Assembly (NCBI RefSeq): GCF_001429045.1
Contig: NZ_LMHY01000012.1
Coordinates: 234,753 to 298,752 of the forward strand
Source of the DNA: Pseudomonas sp. Root71
Lineage (GTDB): Bacteria; Pseudomonadota; Gammaproteobacteria; Pseudomonadales; Pseudomonadaceae
Length of the DNA: 64,000 nt
Direction: 5' to 3'
Positions within the stretch are counted from its first letter, which is position 1; every line of letters begins with the position of its first letter. This document shows positions 20,918-30,570 of this stretch, in pieces. The position numbers were made by a program, and so were the translations under genes. A model generated the notes under the pieces. The model was not told where the DNA came from. It saw only the letters and a program-made list of their open reading frames with translations, and ran no database searches.

Positions 20918-21778
20918 TCAGGGCAATTCGATCCTCTCAACTTCCCCCGGCACCGTCGGCCAGTCCCCGGCCGCCCAGCGCCGGCGTGCTTCATCAATCG
21001 CCGCCGGATCGCTCGCGACAAAATTCCAGTTGATCCGTCGTGACCCGTCCAGCGGAGCACCGCCGAACAACATGGCGTGACTGTCGCTTTCAGCAAACAG
21101 AGTCATCTCCTCCCCCGCAGGCAGTACCACCAGCGAGTACGGCTCTATCGACTCGCCATCGAGTTGCACCTCACCGCTCAACACATACAGCGCGCGTTCT
21201 TCATGCTCGGTGGGAATCAGCAATGTGGTCGCCGTTTGCAGGTGCAGTTCCGCATACAGCGTAGGAGAAAGCACCGGCACGGGCGATTCCAGGCAAAAGC
21301 CTGACCCGGCAATCATGCGAATCTTCACTCCCAGGTTTTCGCTGACCGGCAATGTGGACGCCGGATGGTGGCTGTAATGCCCCGGACCTTGCTCTTTGTC
21401 CTTGGGTGAAGCCAGCCAGATCTGCAGGCCGTGCATCGTGAAACCGCTTTCTTTCAGAGCCTCGGGGGTGCGTTCGACGTGGGCGATGGCACTGCCGGCC
21501 GTCATCCAGCTGACGTCGCCAGTCCCGACCACTTGATCGGAACCGAGACTGTCCTTGTGCTGGATCTGCCCCTGGAACAAGTAGGTGAGGGTGGACAGGC
21601 CAATGTGCGGATGCTGGCGGATGTTCATGCCTTTGCCCGGTGGATAACGGGTTTCCAGCATGTGATCGAAAAACACGAATGGCCCGACGCTGCGGCACTT
21701 GGCTGATGGCAGCGGGCGAAGAATCGGCTGGCCTTCGACATCTTCGGTGCGGGGGCGGATCACTAGCGGAGTGTTCAT
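20918..21778 (-). CDS. Pirin family protein
   Basis: 286 residues, bicupin. The pirin N-terminal cupin shows GPFVFFDHM and PHIGLSTLTYLFQGQIQHKDS, with metal-ligand histidines, and MTAGSAIAHVERTPE. The C-terminal cupin carries the FGGAPLDGSR motif. Bacterial pirins include quercetinases and redox modulators; the substrate is not predictable here. It is a single gene with its own ATG at 21778. Confidence 0.9.
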   Translation of the reverse strand: MNTPLVIRPRTEDVEGQPILRPLPSAKCRSVGPFVFFDHMLETRYPPGKGMNIRQHPHIGLSTLTYLFQGQIQHKDSLGSDQVVGTGDVSWMTAGSAIAHVERTPEALKESGFTMHGLQIWLASPKDKEQGPGHYSHHPASTLPVSENLGVKIRMIAGSGFCLESPVPVLSPTLYAELHLQTATTLLIPTEHEERALYVLSGEVQLDGESIEPYSLVVLPAGEEMTLFAESDSHAMLFGGAPLDGSRRINWNFVASDPAAIDEARRRWAAGDWPTVPGEVERIELP

Positions 21779-21840
21779 GGTGCGTTCCAGGCTGAGCGGG
21801 TAATGCGTTCGAGCATAACCCGCTTGGGCAGCCCTTGCCG

Positions 21841-22257
21841 CTATTGGCTGAACGCGCCTTCGGACAAGTGCGTTTCGATGCTGACTTCAGAGGTGGTCAT
21901 CAGCTTGTGGATCGGGCAGCGATCGGCCACGCGGTGCAGTTCATCGCGCTGGGCGTCGGTGAGTACGCCCTTGAGGGTCAGTTTGACGTGCAGCGCGTAC
22001 TGGCCTTTCTGTTCCAGGCTGTTGTCGCGCTTGACCTCGACGCCGACACCGGTCAGCGGGATGTCTTTCTTCCTGGCATACAGCTTCAGGGTGAGGGCTT
22101 TGCAGGCACCCAGCGCGGCATCGAAATAATCGTGCGGTTCCGGAGCCGAGCCCTCTCCGCCAGCCGTGACGGGCGCGTCGGCGAAGAGTTCGTGGTCATC
22201 GATCTGGACGCTGTGGCGCAAACCTTCGGCGGAGACGGTGTTGACGGTAACGGTCAT
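21841..22257 (-). CDS. OsmC family protein
   Basis: 138 residues, cytosolic thiol-peroxidase-like fold. Visible features are PHDYFDAALGACKALTLKLYARKKDIPL, with the first reactive-type Cys in ALGACKA, and VADRCPIHKLM with the second Cys. The two-cysteine pattern supports an organic hydroperoxide or OsmC/YhfA-type role. Separate from the neighbouring pirin gene by 62 nt, with the same orientation. Confidence 0.88.
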   Translation of the reverse strand: MTVTVNTVSAEGLRHSVQIDDHELFADAPVTAGGEGSAPEPHDYFDAALGACKALTLKLYARKKDIPLTGVGVEVKRDNSLEQKGQYALHVKLTLKGVLTDAQRDELHRVADRCPIHKLMTTSEVSIETHLSEGAFSQ

Positions 22258-22357
22258 GGCAAACCTCGCAGGCGATAGGAAAACTCATTCGATCAAAAAA
22301 GACCTTGAAGGTATAGAGCCATCGCGCTTGTCGGGTGTTCCAATTTTCAGAACCCAC

Positions 22358-22386
22358 AAAAAAGCCCCGCGACTGCGGGGCTTTTT
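22358..22386 (-). terminator. Terminator after the DUF3108 gene
   Basis: AAAAAAGCCCCGC/GCGGGGCTTTTT stem on a 4-nt loop, just past the stop of the minus-strand gene at 22400. Confidence 0.85.
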
Positions 22387-22399
22387 GTATCGATCCGGA

Positions 22400-23113
22400 T
22401 CAGCTGCCTTTGACCGGCTTGCCGTTGACCGTACCGTCCAGGAGCATGATGTTGTATTCCTTGCCGTCGGTTTCGACTTGTTGCAGGCGGACCAGCAGGT
22501 AATCCCAATCCTTGGCGAACCACATCACGGTGATGCGTTTGTTTTGTGTCGGGTCGCGTACACGTTCAACCTTGATTGCATCGATCTTGCCGGCCTTGGT
22601 GTCGACCTTTTCAGCGCCCAGCACGCGGAAGTCATAGGTATCGACTTCACCGCCGTCGACCACCTGATAACTCATGCTTTTTTTGCCGGCGGCGACGTCG
22701 TGCTGCAGAGCCAGTTGGTAGCTGGATTTGTCGAGCATGCCGCGGTTCAGCGGAACCTTGACCGCGTCGCCGCGATCGGTACCGGTGACCATCTTGGTGT
22801 TCCAGTCGAAATCCAGATCCGCTTTCTTGGCCTTGCCCAAGCCGCCACGTTCAAAGTGATACGACTCTGGAAGAAGCGTGTCCTTGTCCATGGTGAGGGT
22901 ACTTTCCTCGGACAGGCTGGCGATCATCATCGATGCCTTGAAACTCAGTTTCCATTTGCCATCGCTGGTTTTTTCGAGGTTGCGCTCGGCAGTGCCACTC
23001 ATGGGCAGCTGTTTCCAGTCGGCGGTGTAGCTGGCGGAGAAAGGTTGAAGGTCTGCCGCCTGGGTCAAGGGCAAGGCGAGCAGAGCGCAAGCGAAGAGCA
23101 GGGCGCGACGCAT
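22400..23113 (-). CDS. DUF3108 domain protein, exported
   Basis: 237 residues with a cleavable signal peptide (MRRALLFACALLALPLTQA, about 19 residues). The mature part is beta-rich: repeated paired phrases such as FSASYTADWKQLP and GTAERNLEKTSDGKWKLSF fit DUF3108, a periplasmic or outer-membrane-associated family of unknown role. It starts 8 nt after purN ends, so it is probably the last gene of a purM-purN-DUF3108 operon. Confidence 0.85.
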   Translation of the reverse strand: MRRALLFACALLALPLTQAADLQPFSASYTADWKQLPMSGTAERNLEKTSDGKWKLSFKASMMIASLSEESTLTMDKDTLLPESYHFERGGLGKAKKADLDFDWNTKMVTGTDRGDAVKVPLNRGMLDKSSYQLALQHDVAAGKKSMSYQVVDGGEVDTYDFRVLGAEKVDTKAGKIDAIKVERVRDPTQNKRITVMWFAKDWDYLLVRLQQVETDGKEYNIMLLDGTVNGKPVKGS

Positions 23114-23121
23114 AAAATCTC

Positions 23122-23772
23122 CTAGTTTCGAATCAAGTGGCCGCTGGCCGCGAGTAGCTGTCCATCCAGTAAAGCACCTTGCTCGCCGAGGGCCAGACGA
23201 CCTTCGGCGAACCAGCGTACGGCCATCGGGTAGATCAGGTGTTCCTGAACATGGACCCGCTGCGCCAGACTCTGCGGCGAATCCTGTAACTCTACCGGTA
23301 TTACAGCCTGTACGACCAGTGGTCCGCCATCGAGTTCCTCGGTGACGAAGTGCACGGAGCAGCCGTGCTCGGTGTCGCCGGCCTCCAGCGCGCGCTCATG
23401 AGTGTGTAACCCTTTGTATTTGGGTAGCAGCGACGGATGGATATTGAGCAGGCGACCCTGATAATGGCGTACGAAACCAGCGCTGAGAATGCGCATGAAT
23501 CCGGCCAGAACCACGAGTTTGGGGTTGAAGGCGTCGATCAGTTCGATCAGCGCGGCGTCGAAGGCCTCGCGACCTTCGAAAGCCTTGTGATCCAGGGCGC
23601 GGGTATCGATACCCGCGTCACTGGCGCGCTGCAGGCCGTAGGCGTCGGCGCGGTTGGAAATCACCGCAGCGATGCGGGCCGGGCTGTCGCCGGTCCGCGT
23701 GCTGTCGATCAAGGCCTGCAAGTTACTGCCGGTGCCGGACAACAGCACCACGACATCACAGGTCTTAGGCAT
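23122..23772 (-). CDS. purN: Phosphoribosylglycinamide formyltransferase
   Basis: Formyltetrahydrofolate-dependent GAR transformylase, step three of purine synthesis; 216 residues. It shows the N-terminal substrate loop LLSGTGSNLQAL, the catalytic Asn-His region NIHPSLLPKYKGLHTHERAL and DTEHGCSVHFVTEELDGG with the conserved His and Asp. The start overlaps the purM stop by one base (TGATG), indicating coupled translation. Confidence 0.96.
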   Translation of the reverse strand: MPKTCDVVVLLSGTGSNLQALIDSTRTGDSPARIAAVISNRADAYGLQRASDAGIDTRALDHKAFEGREAFDAALIELIDAFNPKLVVLAGFMRILSAGFVRHYQGRLLNIHPSLLPKYKGLHTHERALEAGDTEHGCSVHFVTEELDGGPLVVQAVIPVELQDSPQSLAQRVHVQEHLIYPMAVRWFAEGRLALGEQGALLDGQLLAASGHLIRN

Positions 23773-24830
23773 CAGTGAGCCTTGAGGTTCTTCAGTTCAA
23801 CCTGAGCCGCGCCTTCGGCAGCGGTGGAGATCTGGCCGATGACCCAAGGCTGTTCGCCCGCTTCGCGCAGAACGTTCAGGGCAGTTTCCACGTGCTCCTG
23901 AGCGACGCAGATGACCATGCCCACGCCGCAGTTCAGCACGCGGTGCATTTCGTTCTCGTCAACGTTGCCTTTCTCTTGCAGCCAGTCGAACACTGCAGGG
24001 CGGTTCCAGCTGGCCACGTCAACCACGGCCTGAGCGCCTTTTGGCAGAACGCGCGGGATGTTGTCCAGCAGGCCGCCACCGGTGATGTGGGCCATGGCTT
24101 TGACTGCGCCGGTTTCCTTGATCAGCTTGAGCAGTGGCTTCACGTAGATACGGGTCGGGGCCATCAGCAGGTCGGTCAGCGGCTTGCCGTCGAGCTGGGT
24201 GTTCTCGATGTCGGCACCGGACACTTCGATGATCTTGCGGATCAGCGAGTAGCCGTTGGAGTGCGGGCCGGAAGATGGCAGGGCGAGCAGGGCATCGCCG
24301 GCAGCGACCTTGGAGCCGTCGATAATTTCGGATTTTTCCACGACGCCGACGCAGAAACCGGCCAGGTCGTAGTCTTCACCTTCGTACATGCCCGGCATTT
24401 CAGCGGTTTCGCCGCCAACCAGCGAGCAGCCCGACAGTTCGCAGCCAGCGCCGATGCCAGTCACAACCTGGGCGGCGGTGTCGACGTTCAGTTTGCCGGT
24501 GGCGTAGTAGTCGAGGAAGAACAGCGGCTCGGCGCCGCACACCACCAGGTCGTTGACGCACATGGCAACCAGATCGATACCGATGCTGTCGTGTTTGTTC
24601 AGGTTCAGTGCCAGGCGCAGCTTGGTGCCGACGCCGTCAGTACCGGAAACCAGCACAGGCTGCTTGTAGCCGGCCGGGATTTCGCAGAGGGCGCCGAAAC
24701 CGCCCAGGCCGCCCATGACTTCCGGGCGCGCAGTGCGCTTGGCGACGCTCTTGATGCGTTCGACCAATGCTTCACCGGCGTCGATGTCTACACCGGCGTC
24801 CTTGTAGCTCAGGGAGGGTTGCTTGCTCAT
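23772..24830 (-). CDS. purM: Phosphoribosylformylglycinamidine cyclo-ligase
   Basis: AIR synthetase, step five of purine synthesis, cytosolic homodimer. 352 residues; starts [20 protein letters not shown] and contains the P-loop-like [12 protein letters not shown] and [11 protein letters not shown]. It is followed without a gap by purN, so two non-consecutive purine steps share a transcript, as in E. coli. Confidence 0.97.
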   Translation of the reverse strand: MSKQPSLSYKDAGVDIDAGEALVERIKSVAKRTARPEVMGGLGGFGALCEIPAGYKQPVLVSGTDGVGTKLRLALNLNKHDSIGIDLVAMCVNDLVVCGAEPLFFLDYYATGKLNVDTAAQVVTGIGAGCELSGCSLVGGETAEMPGMYEGEDYDLAGFCVGVVEKSEIIDGSKVAAGDALLALPSSGPHSNGYSLIRKIIEVSGADIENTQLDGKPLTDLLMAPTRIYVKPLLKLIKETGAVKAMAHITGGGLLDNIPRVLPKGAQAVVDVASWNRPAVFDWLQEKGNVDENEMHRVLNCGVGMVICVAQEHVETALNVLREAGEQPWVIGQISTAAEGAAQVELKNLKAH

Positions 24831-24959
24831 GATCCAGGCCTTTAGGGGGGGATTTCTGGGTAACGACCGAGTCCGTCGGGAGCGCCGAAACTGCGTAGGC
24901 GAGAACCATGCGCGCTATTCGGACACTACCCGGCTGTTGCCGGTCTGCGAAGGCGCGCG

Positions 24960-24968
24960 ATTTTATCA
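24960..24968 (-). promoter_or_regulatory. Candidate extended -10 promoter for purM
   Basis: TGATAAAAT on the minus strand matches an extended -10 (TGnTAtAAT); no good -35 is seen. The rest of the 386-base gap 24831-25216 between purM and the divergent DUF2066 gene shows no gene and no strong structure. Confidence 0.35.
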
Positions 24969-25216
24969 GGCTTGAGGCGCAGCGGCCATCCTCAGGCCGA
25001 CAGCAGGGCCATATCCGGTCAAAAAAAACCGTTGATGCGCGGTGTCGGTGGCATCCTGCATGGCTGTATAAGGTATCGCGATTAACCGTCTATCGTTATG
25101 ACAGTGCGAAAACTTACCCGGAGCGTGTGAATGTTTTGCGTCGGGCAACGGTCACAGTCTTGCTCGATCGTCTTCATGCGGTCTGTTCCAGCCGCTCTTG
25201 TCATCAGGAATCTTCC

Positions 25217-26269
25217 ATGCGTTTTTGTAAATTCTTGCTTGTGAGTTGTTTGTCAGTGGTCAGCCTGGTCAGTCAAGCCGAAACCGTCAAAGGCCTTTAC
25301 CTGGTGCGCGAGCCGGTGAATGGCCAGTCGCCCGAGGAGCGCGACCAGGCGACCCAACGTGCGTTGGACACGCTCGTGTTGCGCCTGACCGGCGACCCCA
25401 AGGCCGCGCAAAGCCCGGGGCTGGCGGCAATTCGCAAAGACCCGCAACAGATCATCAGCCAATACGGTTTTGAGGCCGGGCCGCCGGAAGTCCTGAAGGT
25501 CGATTTCGACCCGGGCACCACCGAGCAGGCCTTGCGTCGTGCCGGCCTGGCCATGTGGGGCGCCAATCGACCGTCGATCCTCGGCTGGTGGTTGAATGAT
25601 TCCACCGAGGGTTCAAGCCTGGTGGGCGACGGCCAGGCCAGCGCGATGCCGTTGCGTCGGGCTGCCCAGCACCGTGGCTTGCCATTGCGCTTGCCGTTGG
25701 CGGACCTGAACGAACAGATCGTCGCCACTGCGCCGAATCTGGAAGGCGCAGATCCCGCGCCTTTGCTTGCGGCATCGGAACGCTACAACGCCGACGCCCT
25801 GCTCGCGGTACACGCCAAGGAGGAGGGCGGGCAGTGGCAAGCCAAGTGGCAATTGTGGCTGGGGGATAAAAAAGAGGCGGGCAGCGTGCAAGGCGCCGAT
25901 CAGGCCGCCGTGGCCGATGCGGTGATGCTGGCGGTCAACGAGCGCCTGGCGCCGCGGTTTGTCGCCAAACCCGGTGCTTCGAGCGAGCAACTGCTGGAAG
26001 TGCAAGGCATGAATCTTGAACACTACGCGTCTCTCGGGCGTTTGCTGGAACCGTTTGGCGGGCGTGTGCAAAGTGTCGAGGGCGACCGGATTCTCTATCG
26101 GGTCAACGGCAGCGTCGATCAACTGCGTGCGCAACTGTCGCTGGCGAGGCTGCAGGAAGCGCCGGCGGGTCAGGTCCCGGCCCCGGTAGCGCCCGTTCAG
26201 CCAGCCGCCGGCAGCCCGGCGCCAGCCGCCGCGCCGGCCCCGATCCCGCAACTGCGTTTTCGCTGGTAG
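25217..26269 (+). CDS. DUF2066 domain protein, exported
   Basis: 350 residues. An N-terminal signal peptide (MRFCKFLLVSCLSVVSLVSQAE) is followed by the DUF2066 start VKGLYLVREPVNGQSPEERD and the region TLVLRLTGDPKAAQSPGLAA. The last 50 residues are Pro/Ala-rich and probably disordered. Function unknown. The family is usually found, as here, between purM and a PerM-like permease in Pseudomonas. The ATG at 25217 gives a good signal peptide. Confidence 0.85.
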   Translation: MRFCKFLLVSCLSVVSLVSQAETVKGLYLVREPVNGQSPEERDQATQRALDTLVLRLTGDPKAAQSPGLAAIRKDPQQIISQYGFEAGPPEVLKVDFDPGTTEQALRRAGLAMWGANRPSILGWWLNDSTEGSSLVGDGQASAMPLRRAAQHRGLPLRLPLADLNEQIVATAPNLEGADPAPLLAASERYNADALLAVHAKEEGGQWQAKWQLWLGDKKEAGSVQGADQAAVADAVMLAVNERLAPRFVAKPGASSEQLLEVQGMNLEHYASLGRLLEPFGGRVQSVEGDRILYRVNGSVDQLRAQLSLARLQEAPAGQVPAPVAPVQPAAGSPAPAAAPAPIPQLRFRW

Positions 26270-26305
26270 TTTTTCTTTCTTTATATAGAAGCAATGGAGT
26301 GGTTC

Positions 26306-27379
26306 ATGGCCGATACGCGGCGTTGGTTCTGGCTCGGTGGGGTGGTCCTGCTGTGTGTGTTTGTCTGGTTGTTGCATCCGATCCTCACGCCGTTCCTGGT
26401 GGCGCTGCTGTTGGCCTACCTGTTCGACCCGCTGGTGGATCGGCTGGAGAAGGCAGGCCTGTCCCGAACCTGGGGTGTCGTGGCGGTATTTACCCTGTTT
26501 ACCTTGATCTTCACCGCGCTGTTGTTGGTGTTGGTGCCGTTGCTCGCCAGGCAGTTGTTTCGTTTATATGAACTGGCTCCGCAGATGCTCGACTGGCTGC
26601 AGCACACGGCGTTGCCCTGGGCGCAATCGAAGTTCGGCCTGTCGGACGGTTTCTGGAAGTTTGACAAGCTCAAGGCCGCCATCAGCGAGCATATGAGTCA
26701 GACCACTGATGTTGTCGGCGTAGTGTTGAGCCATGCCACGGCCTCGGGGCTGGCGTTGATTGGCTGGCTGGCGAACCTGGTGCTGATTCCGGTGGTGAGC
26801 TTCTACCTGCTGCGCGATTGGGACCTGATGATGGCCAAGGTCCGCAGCCTGTTGCCCCGTGATCGTGAGGCGCGCGCGGTGTCGCTGGCGGGTGAATGCC
26901 ATGAAGTGCTCGGAGCGTTCGTGCGCGGGCAGTTGCTGGTGATGGTGGCCCTGGGTGTGATCTACGCAGCCGGCCTGATGCTGGTCGGGTTGGAGCTGGG
27001 CCTGCTGATCGGCCTGATTGCCGGCCTGGCGGCGATCGTGCCGTACATGGGGTTTATCATCGGCATTGGCGCGGCGCTGCTTGCTGGGTTGTTCCAGTTC
27101 GGTGGTGATCTTTACCCCATGCTCGGCATTGTCGCGGTGTTCATGGTCGGTCAGGCGCTGGAGGGCATGGTGCTGACCCCTTTGCTGGTCGGTGACCGGA
27201 TTGGCCTGCACCCGGTGGCGGTGATTTTCTCGATCCTGGCCGGTGGTGAACTGTTTGGCTTTACCGGTGTGCTACTGGCATTGCCGGTCGCCGCGGTGAT
27301 CATGGTGCTGGTGCGCCATGTGAATGATTTGTATAAGGATTCTGAGATCTATAGAAGAGGCGACGAGCCGCAGGTTTAA
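26306..27379 (+). CDS. AI-2E/PerM family membrane transporter
   Basis: 357 residues with about eight membrane segments. Features are an N-terminal LLHPILTPFLVALLLAYLFD, a soluble segment around 85-150, and the conserved C-terminal GLLIGLIAGLAAIVPYMGF and GLHPVAVIFSILAGGELFG. The family includes autoinducer exporters and Na+/H+ antiporter-like proteins; the substrate is not predictable. ATG 26306 has GGAG at a good distance; 26294 is the alternative. In the same order as in P. aeruginosa, hda follows. Confidence 0.85.
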   Translation: MADTRRWFWLGGVVLLCVFVWLLHPILTPFLVALLLAYLFDPLVDRLEKAGLSRTWGVVAVFTLFTLIFTALLLVLVPLLARQLFRLYELAPQMLDWLQHTALPWAQSKFGLSDGFWKFDKLKAAISEHMSQTTDVVGVVLSHATASGLALIGWLANLVLIPVVSFYLLRDWDLMMAKVRSLLPRDREARAVSLAGECHEVLGAFVRGQLLVMVALGVIYAAGLMLVGLELGLLIGLIAGLAAIVPYMGFIIGIGAALLAGLFQFGGDLYPMLGIVAVFMVGQALEGMVLTPLLVGDRIGLHPVAVIFSILAGGELFGFTGVLLALPVAAVIMVLVRHVNDLYKDSEIYRRGDEPQV

Positions 27380-27609
27380 GGGGGGGCAATAGGCGATGGC
27401 GGGCTGCCCGGGTTCGTACCGGATCAGTCTGCTGGCTTCGCCCGACTGTCACATGCACCGCCAAAGAATCTGTCACAAAACCGGTGCATTAACGCAAACC
27501 TTTGATTTTGCTTGTGGTCTGTCGCATTGTGCGACCCGCTTCACGGGTATAAACTTCGCAAACTTTACATAGAGGCCACTAACGGTTCCTTTGGAACTGT
27601 TCAGTCAGC

Positions 27610-28314
27610 ATGAAACCGATTCAGCTGCCCCTAGGTGTGCGTCTGCGTGACGACGCCACCTTTATCAACTACTACCCAGGCGCCAATGCCGCTGCACTCG
27701 GCTATGTCGAGCGGCTGTGCGAAGCCGACGCCGGCTGGACCGAAAGCCTGATCTATCTTTGGGGCAAGGACGGGGTAGGGCGTACGCACCTGTTGCAGGC
27801 CGCTTGCCTGCGCTTCGAGCAATTGGGCGAGCCGGCGGTGTACCTGCCGTTGGCCGAGTTGCTCGATCGCGGCATCGAAATCCTCGACAACCTGGAACAG
27901 TACGAACTGGTCTGCCTGGATGATTTGCAAGTGGTTGCCGGGCGAGCGGACTGGGAAGAGGCGCTGTTCCATCTGTTCAATCGCTTGCGTGACAGCGGTC
28001 GACGCTTGCTGATTGCCGCATCGACATCCCCGCGTGAGCTGCCGGTGAAGCTGGCGGATCTCAAATCCCGCCTGACCCTGGCCTTGATCTTCCAGATGCG
28101 TCCGCTGTCCGATGAGGACAAACTGCGTGCCCTGCAATTGCGCGCATCCCGTCGTGGCCTGCATCTGACCGATGAAGTCGGGCATTTCATTCTGACTCGC
28201 GGTACCCGCAGCATGAGTGCGCTGTTCGAGCTGCTCGAGCGTCTCGACCAGGCCTCCCTCCAGGCTCAGCGCAAGCTGACAATCCCGTTTTTGAAAGAAA
28301 CCCTCGGTTGGTAA
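27610..28314 (+). CDS. hda: DnaA regulatory inactivator Hda
   Basis: AAA+ protein, 234 residues, homologous to DnaA domain III. It couples the beta sliding clamp to hydrolysis of DnaA-ATP. The N-terminal QLPLGV (5-10) fits a clamp-binding motif. The Walker A-like loop reads GKDGVGRTHL (52-61), with Arg instead of the usual Lys. LVCLDDLQVV is Walker B, and sensor and arginine motifs follow. The 230-base gap before it contains a TATAAA near 27547 that could be a -10. DnaA-box-like sites occur elsewhere in the window (47963-47998). Confidence 0.92.
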   Translation: MKPIQLPLGVRLRDDATFINYYPGANAAALGYVERLCEADAGWTESLIYLWGKDGVGRTHLLQAACLRFEQLGEPAVYLPLAELLDRGIEILDNLEQYELVCLDDLQVVAGRADWEEALFHLFNRLRDSGRRLLIAASTSPRELPVKLADLKSRLTLALIFQMRPLSDEDKLRALQLRASRRGLHLTDEVGHFILTRGTRSMSALFELLERLDQASLQAQRKLTIPFLKETLGW

Positions 28315-28536
28315 ACCCGCTGAAACCGGAGCTTTTAGGCGGTTAGGCATCTTTCAGGCGCCAGATATCCCGCTTTCCTGCCAGGTTGCAGGCCGCGTGC
28401 ATGTTTAAAATGGGCTTAAGCGCTTAGATGTAAACGAGAAACGGATAAGTCACAAAAAGATCGATTGAATTTGCAAATGAGGCTGATAGCGGGCATAGTC
28501 TCGGCTTCTTTACAACTATCAGCCACGGTCGTGCCC

Positions 28537-29169
28537 ATGCTAAATCGCTTCGCACCCCTCGTGCCTCTCGCACTCGTCACCCTGTTGTTCGGTTGCGCGG
28601 CCCACACTCCAGTGGCCCAGCAAGCTCCGCAACAGCAGGTTCAACACTCGGCCACTGCCCAGTCTTCCGCTCTCTTTCAGGAAGAGCTGGCTACCGAAAA
28701 AGAACTCGCAGACTTCGCTGGCGGCAAGTCCTACCAGCTTCCAGTCCTGGCCGACAGCATCCTCGAACGTGGCATGTCCCTGATCGGTACCCGTTACCGT
28801 TTCGGCGGTACTTCTGAAGCCGGCTTCGATTGCAGTGGTTTCATCGGTTACCTGTTCCGCGAAGAAGCGGGCATGAACCTGCCACGCTCCACCCGCGAAA
28901 TGATCAACGTGGACGCTCCGCTGGTCTCGCGCAGCAAGCTTGAACCGGGCGACCTGCTGTTCTTCGCAACCAACGGTCGTCGTGGTCGCGTCAGTCACGC
29001 CGGGATCTACCTGGGCGACAACCAGTTCATCCACTCCAGCAGCCGCCGCAGCGGTGGTGTGCGTATCGATAGCCTGGGCGACAGCTACTGGAGCAAGACC
29101 TTCATCGAAGCCAAGCGCGCCCTGGCAATGGCACCTAACGCATCGCCAATCGTCACTGCACGCAAATAA
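28537..29169 (+). CDS. NlpC/P60 family lipoprotein peptidase
   Basis: 210 residues. Lipoprotein signal with lipobox LLFGC, lipidated Cys20, then a Gln-rich linker to about 70. The C-terminal NlpC/P60 (C40) domain has catalytic Cys99 in GFDCSGFIGYL, His154 in SHAGIYLG and a polar His166. Such enzymes cut D-Glu-mDAP bonds in murein peptides, here from the outer membrane or periplasmic face. An upstream in-frame ATG (28465) lacks signal-peptide features. A second, related gene follows. Confidence 0.93.
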   Translation: MLNRFAPLVPLALVTLLFGCAAHTPVAQQAPQQQVQHSATAQSSALFQEELATEKELADFAGGKSYQLPVLADSILERGMSLIGTRYRFGGTSEAGFDCSGFIGYLFREEAGMNLPRSTREMINVDAPLVSRSKLEPGDLLFFATNGRRGRVSHAGIYLGDNQFIHSSSRRSGGVRIDSLGDSYWSKTFIEAKRALAMAPNASPIVTARK

Positions 29170-29252
29170 GCGGACAATTTGTAAGGCGAACTTAAAGTCT
29201 TACTTGAAGTTTGTCGTGTAGCCGCTAGAATCTTGATCTACAAATGATGGCA

Positions 29253-29288
29253 AACCGCCTGCGTCCAACGCAGGCGGTTTTCTTTTCT
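29253..29288 (+). terminator. Terminator between the two NlpC/P60 genes
   Basis: AACCGCCTGCG/CGCAGGCGGTT stem, loop TCCAA, followed by TTCTTTT. The two peptidase genes are therefore probably separate transcripts. Confidence 0.85.
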
Positions 29289-29334
29289 GCGCTCTCCGCA
29301 GAAAAAGCCGCAGCCAGATCAGGATGTTCTGCTT

Positions 29335-29871
29335 ATGACGACGTCGGCCCGCCTCGCAATCATGTTCTTCGCAGCGCTGCTCAGTGCCTGCGCCAGTCGC
29401 ACACCGCCTCCTGCGCCGGTGGTTCGTGCTCCCATCGTATTTGGCTCGTCACAAGCGTTTTCGCCCGAAGCGGAAGACGTGCTGTTTCGCGCCCTTGGGC
29501 TGGTGGGCACGCCTTATCGCTGGGGTGGCAACACACCGGATTCCGGGTTTGATTGCAGCGGCCTGATCGCTTACGTGTACCGCGATGTCGCCGGCATTGC
29601 CTTGCCGCGCACCACGCGCGAGATGATCTCCATGCAAGCGGCGAATGTGGGCAAGGAAGGCTTGCAGACCGGCGACCTGCTGTTCTTCGCCACCAATGGC
29701 GGTTCCCAGGTCAGTCATGCCGGCATCTACGTGGGAGAAGGGCGTTTCGTCCACGCGCCGGCCACCGGTGGCACCGTGAAGCTCGACAGCCTGTCCAAGG
29801 CGTATTGGCAAAAGGCTTACCTGAGCGCCAAGCGTGTGCTGCAGCCTGAACATTTGGCGCGCAATCCATAA
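29335..29871 (+). CDS. NlpC/P60 family lipoprotein peptidase, second paralogue
   Basis: 178 residues. Lipobox LLSAC with lipidated Cys19, a short Pro-rich linker, then the C40 domain with Cys74 in GFDCSGLIAYV, His128 in SHAGIYVG and His140. Close in sequence to the upstream gene (both contain an R-S/T-T-R-E-M-I motif and GDLLFFATNG), so they derive from a duplication. Likely murein endopeptidase, outer-membrane anchored. Confidence 0.93.
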   Translation: MTTSARLAIMFFAALLSACASRTPPPAPVVRAPIVFGSSQAFSPEAEDVLFRALGLVGTPYRWGGNTPDSGFDCSGLIAYVYRDVAGIALPRTTREMISMQAANVGKEGLQTGDLLFFATNGGSQVSHAGIYVGEGRFVHAPATGGTVKLDSLSKAYWQKAYLSAKRVLQPEHLARNP

Positions 29872-29889
29872 CTTCCGGAGCTGGTGGTC

Positions 29890-30552
29890 ATGACTGCTCG
29901 CACGCTCAATCTCGACGACGATCTGTACCAATACCTGCTCGATGTTTCCCTGCGCGAAACGCCGCTGCTCAAGCGCTTGCGCGATGAGACCCAGGCGCTG
30001 CCGATGGCACGCTGGCAGGTGGCACCCGAGCAGGGGCAGTTTCTAGCTTTGCTGGTAAAGCTGACGGGGGCCAGGCGCTTGCTCGAAGTCGGCACTTTTA
30101 CCGGCTACAGCGCACTGTGCATGGCGGCGGCATTGCCTGCTGACGGTTCGCTGATTTGCTGTGACATCCCTGGCAACTACAACGCCATTGCACGGCGCTA
30201 TTGGCAGGAAGCGGGGCTAGCCGAACGGATTGACCTGCGACTGGCCCCGGCGCTGGACACCCTCACCGAACTTGAGCGGCAAGGGCAGGGCGGGCAGTAC
30301 GACCTGGTGTTCATCGATGCCGACAAGGCCAACTATCCGGCTTATCTGGAACACGCCCTGGGATTGCTACGAGCTGGCGGGCTGGTGGTGTTCGATAACA
30401 CCCTGTGGAGCGGGCGCGTGCTTGAGGCCAATCCCGAGAGCGCGGACACCCGGGCGATCCAGGCGCTCAACCGGGCGTTGAAGGAAGATGCGCGGGTGGA
30501 TCTGTCGTTGTTGCCGATTGGTGATGGTTTGACCCTTTGCCGCAAAAGGTAA
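29890..30552 (+). CDS. SAM-dependent O-methyltransferase (family 3)
   Basis: 220 residues. SAM-binding motif I is LEVGTFTGYSALCMA, followed by the acidic metal-site region LVFIDADKANYPAYLEHAL and VVFDNTLWSGRV, the pattern of caffeoyl-CoA/catechol-type cation-dependent O-methyltransferases. Substrate unknown. The ATG at 29890 lies 9 nt from GGAG; an alternative GTG at 29884 is only 3 nt away from it. Confidence 0.88.
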   Translation: MTARTLNLDDDLYQYLLDVSLRETPLLKRLRDETQALPMARWQVAPEQGQFLALLVKLTGARRLLEVGTFTGYSALCMAAALPADGSLICCDIPGNYNAIARRYWQEAGLAERIDLRLAPALDTLTELERQGQGGQYDLVFIDADKANYPAYLEHALGLLRAGGLVVFDNTLWSGRVLEANPESADTRAIQALNRALKEDARVDLSLLPIGDGLTLCRKR

Positions 30553-30570
30553 GCACTGACTCCAATCCAA

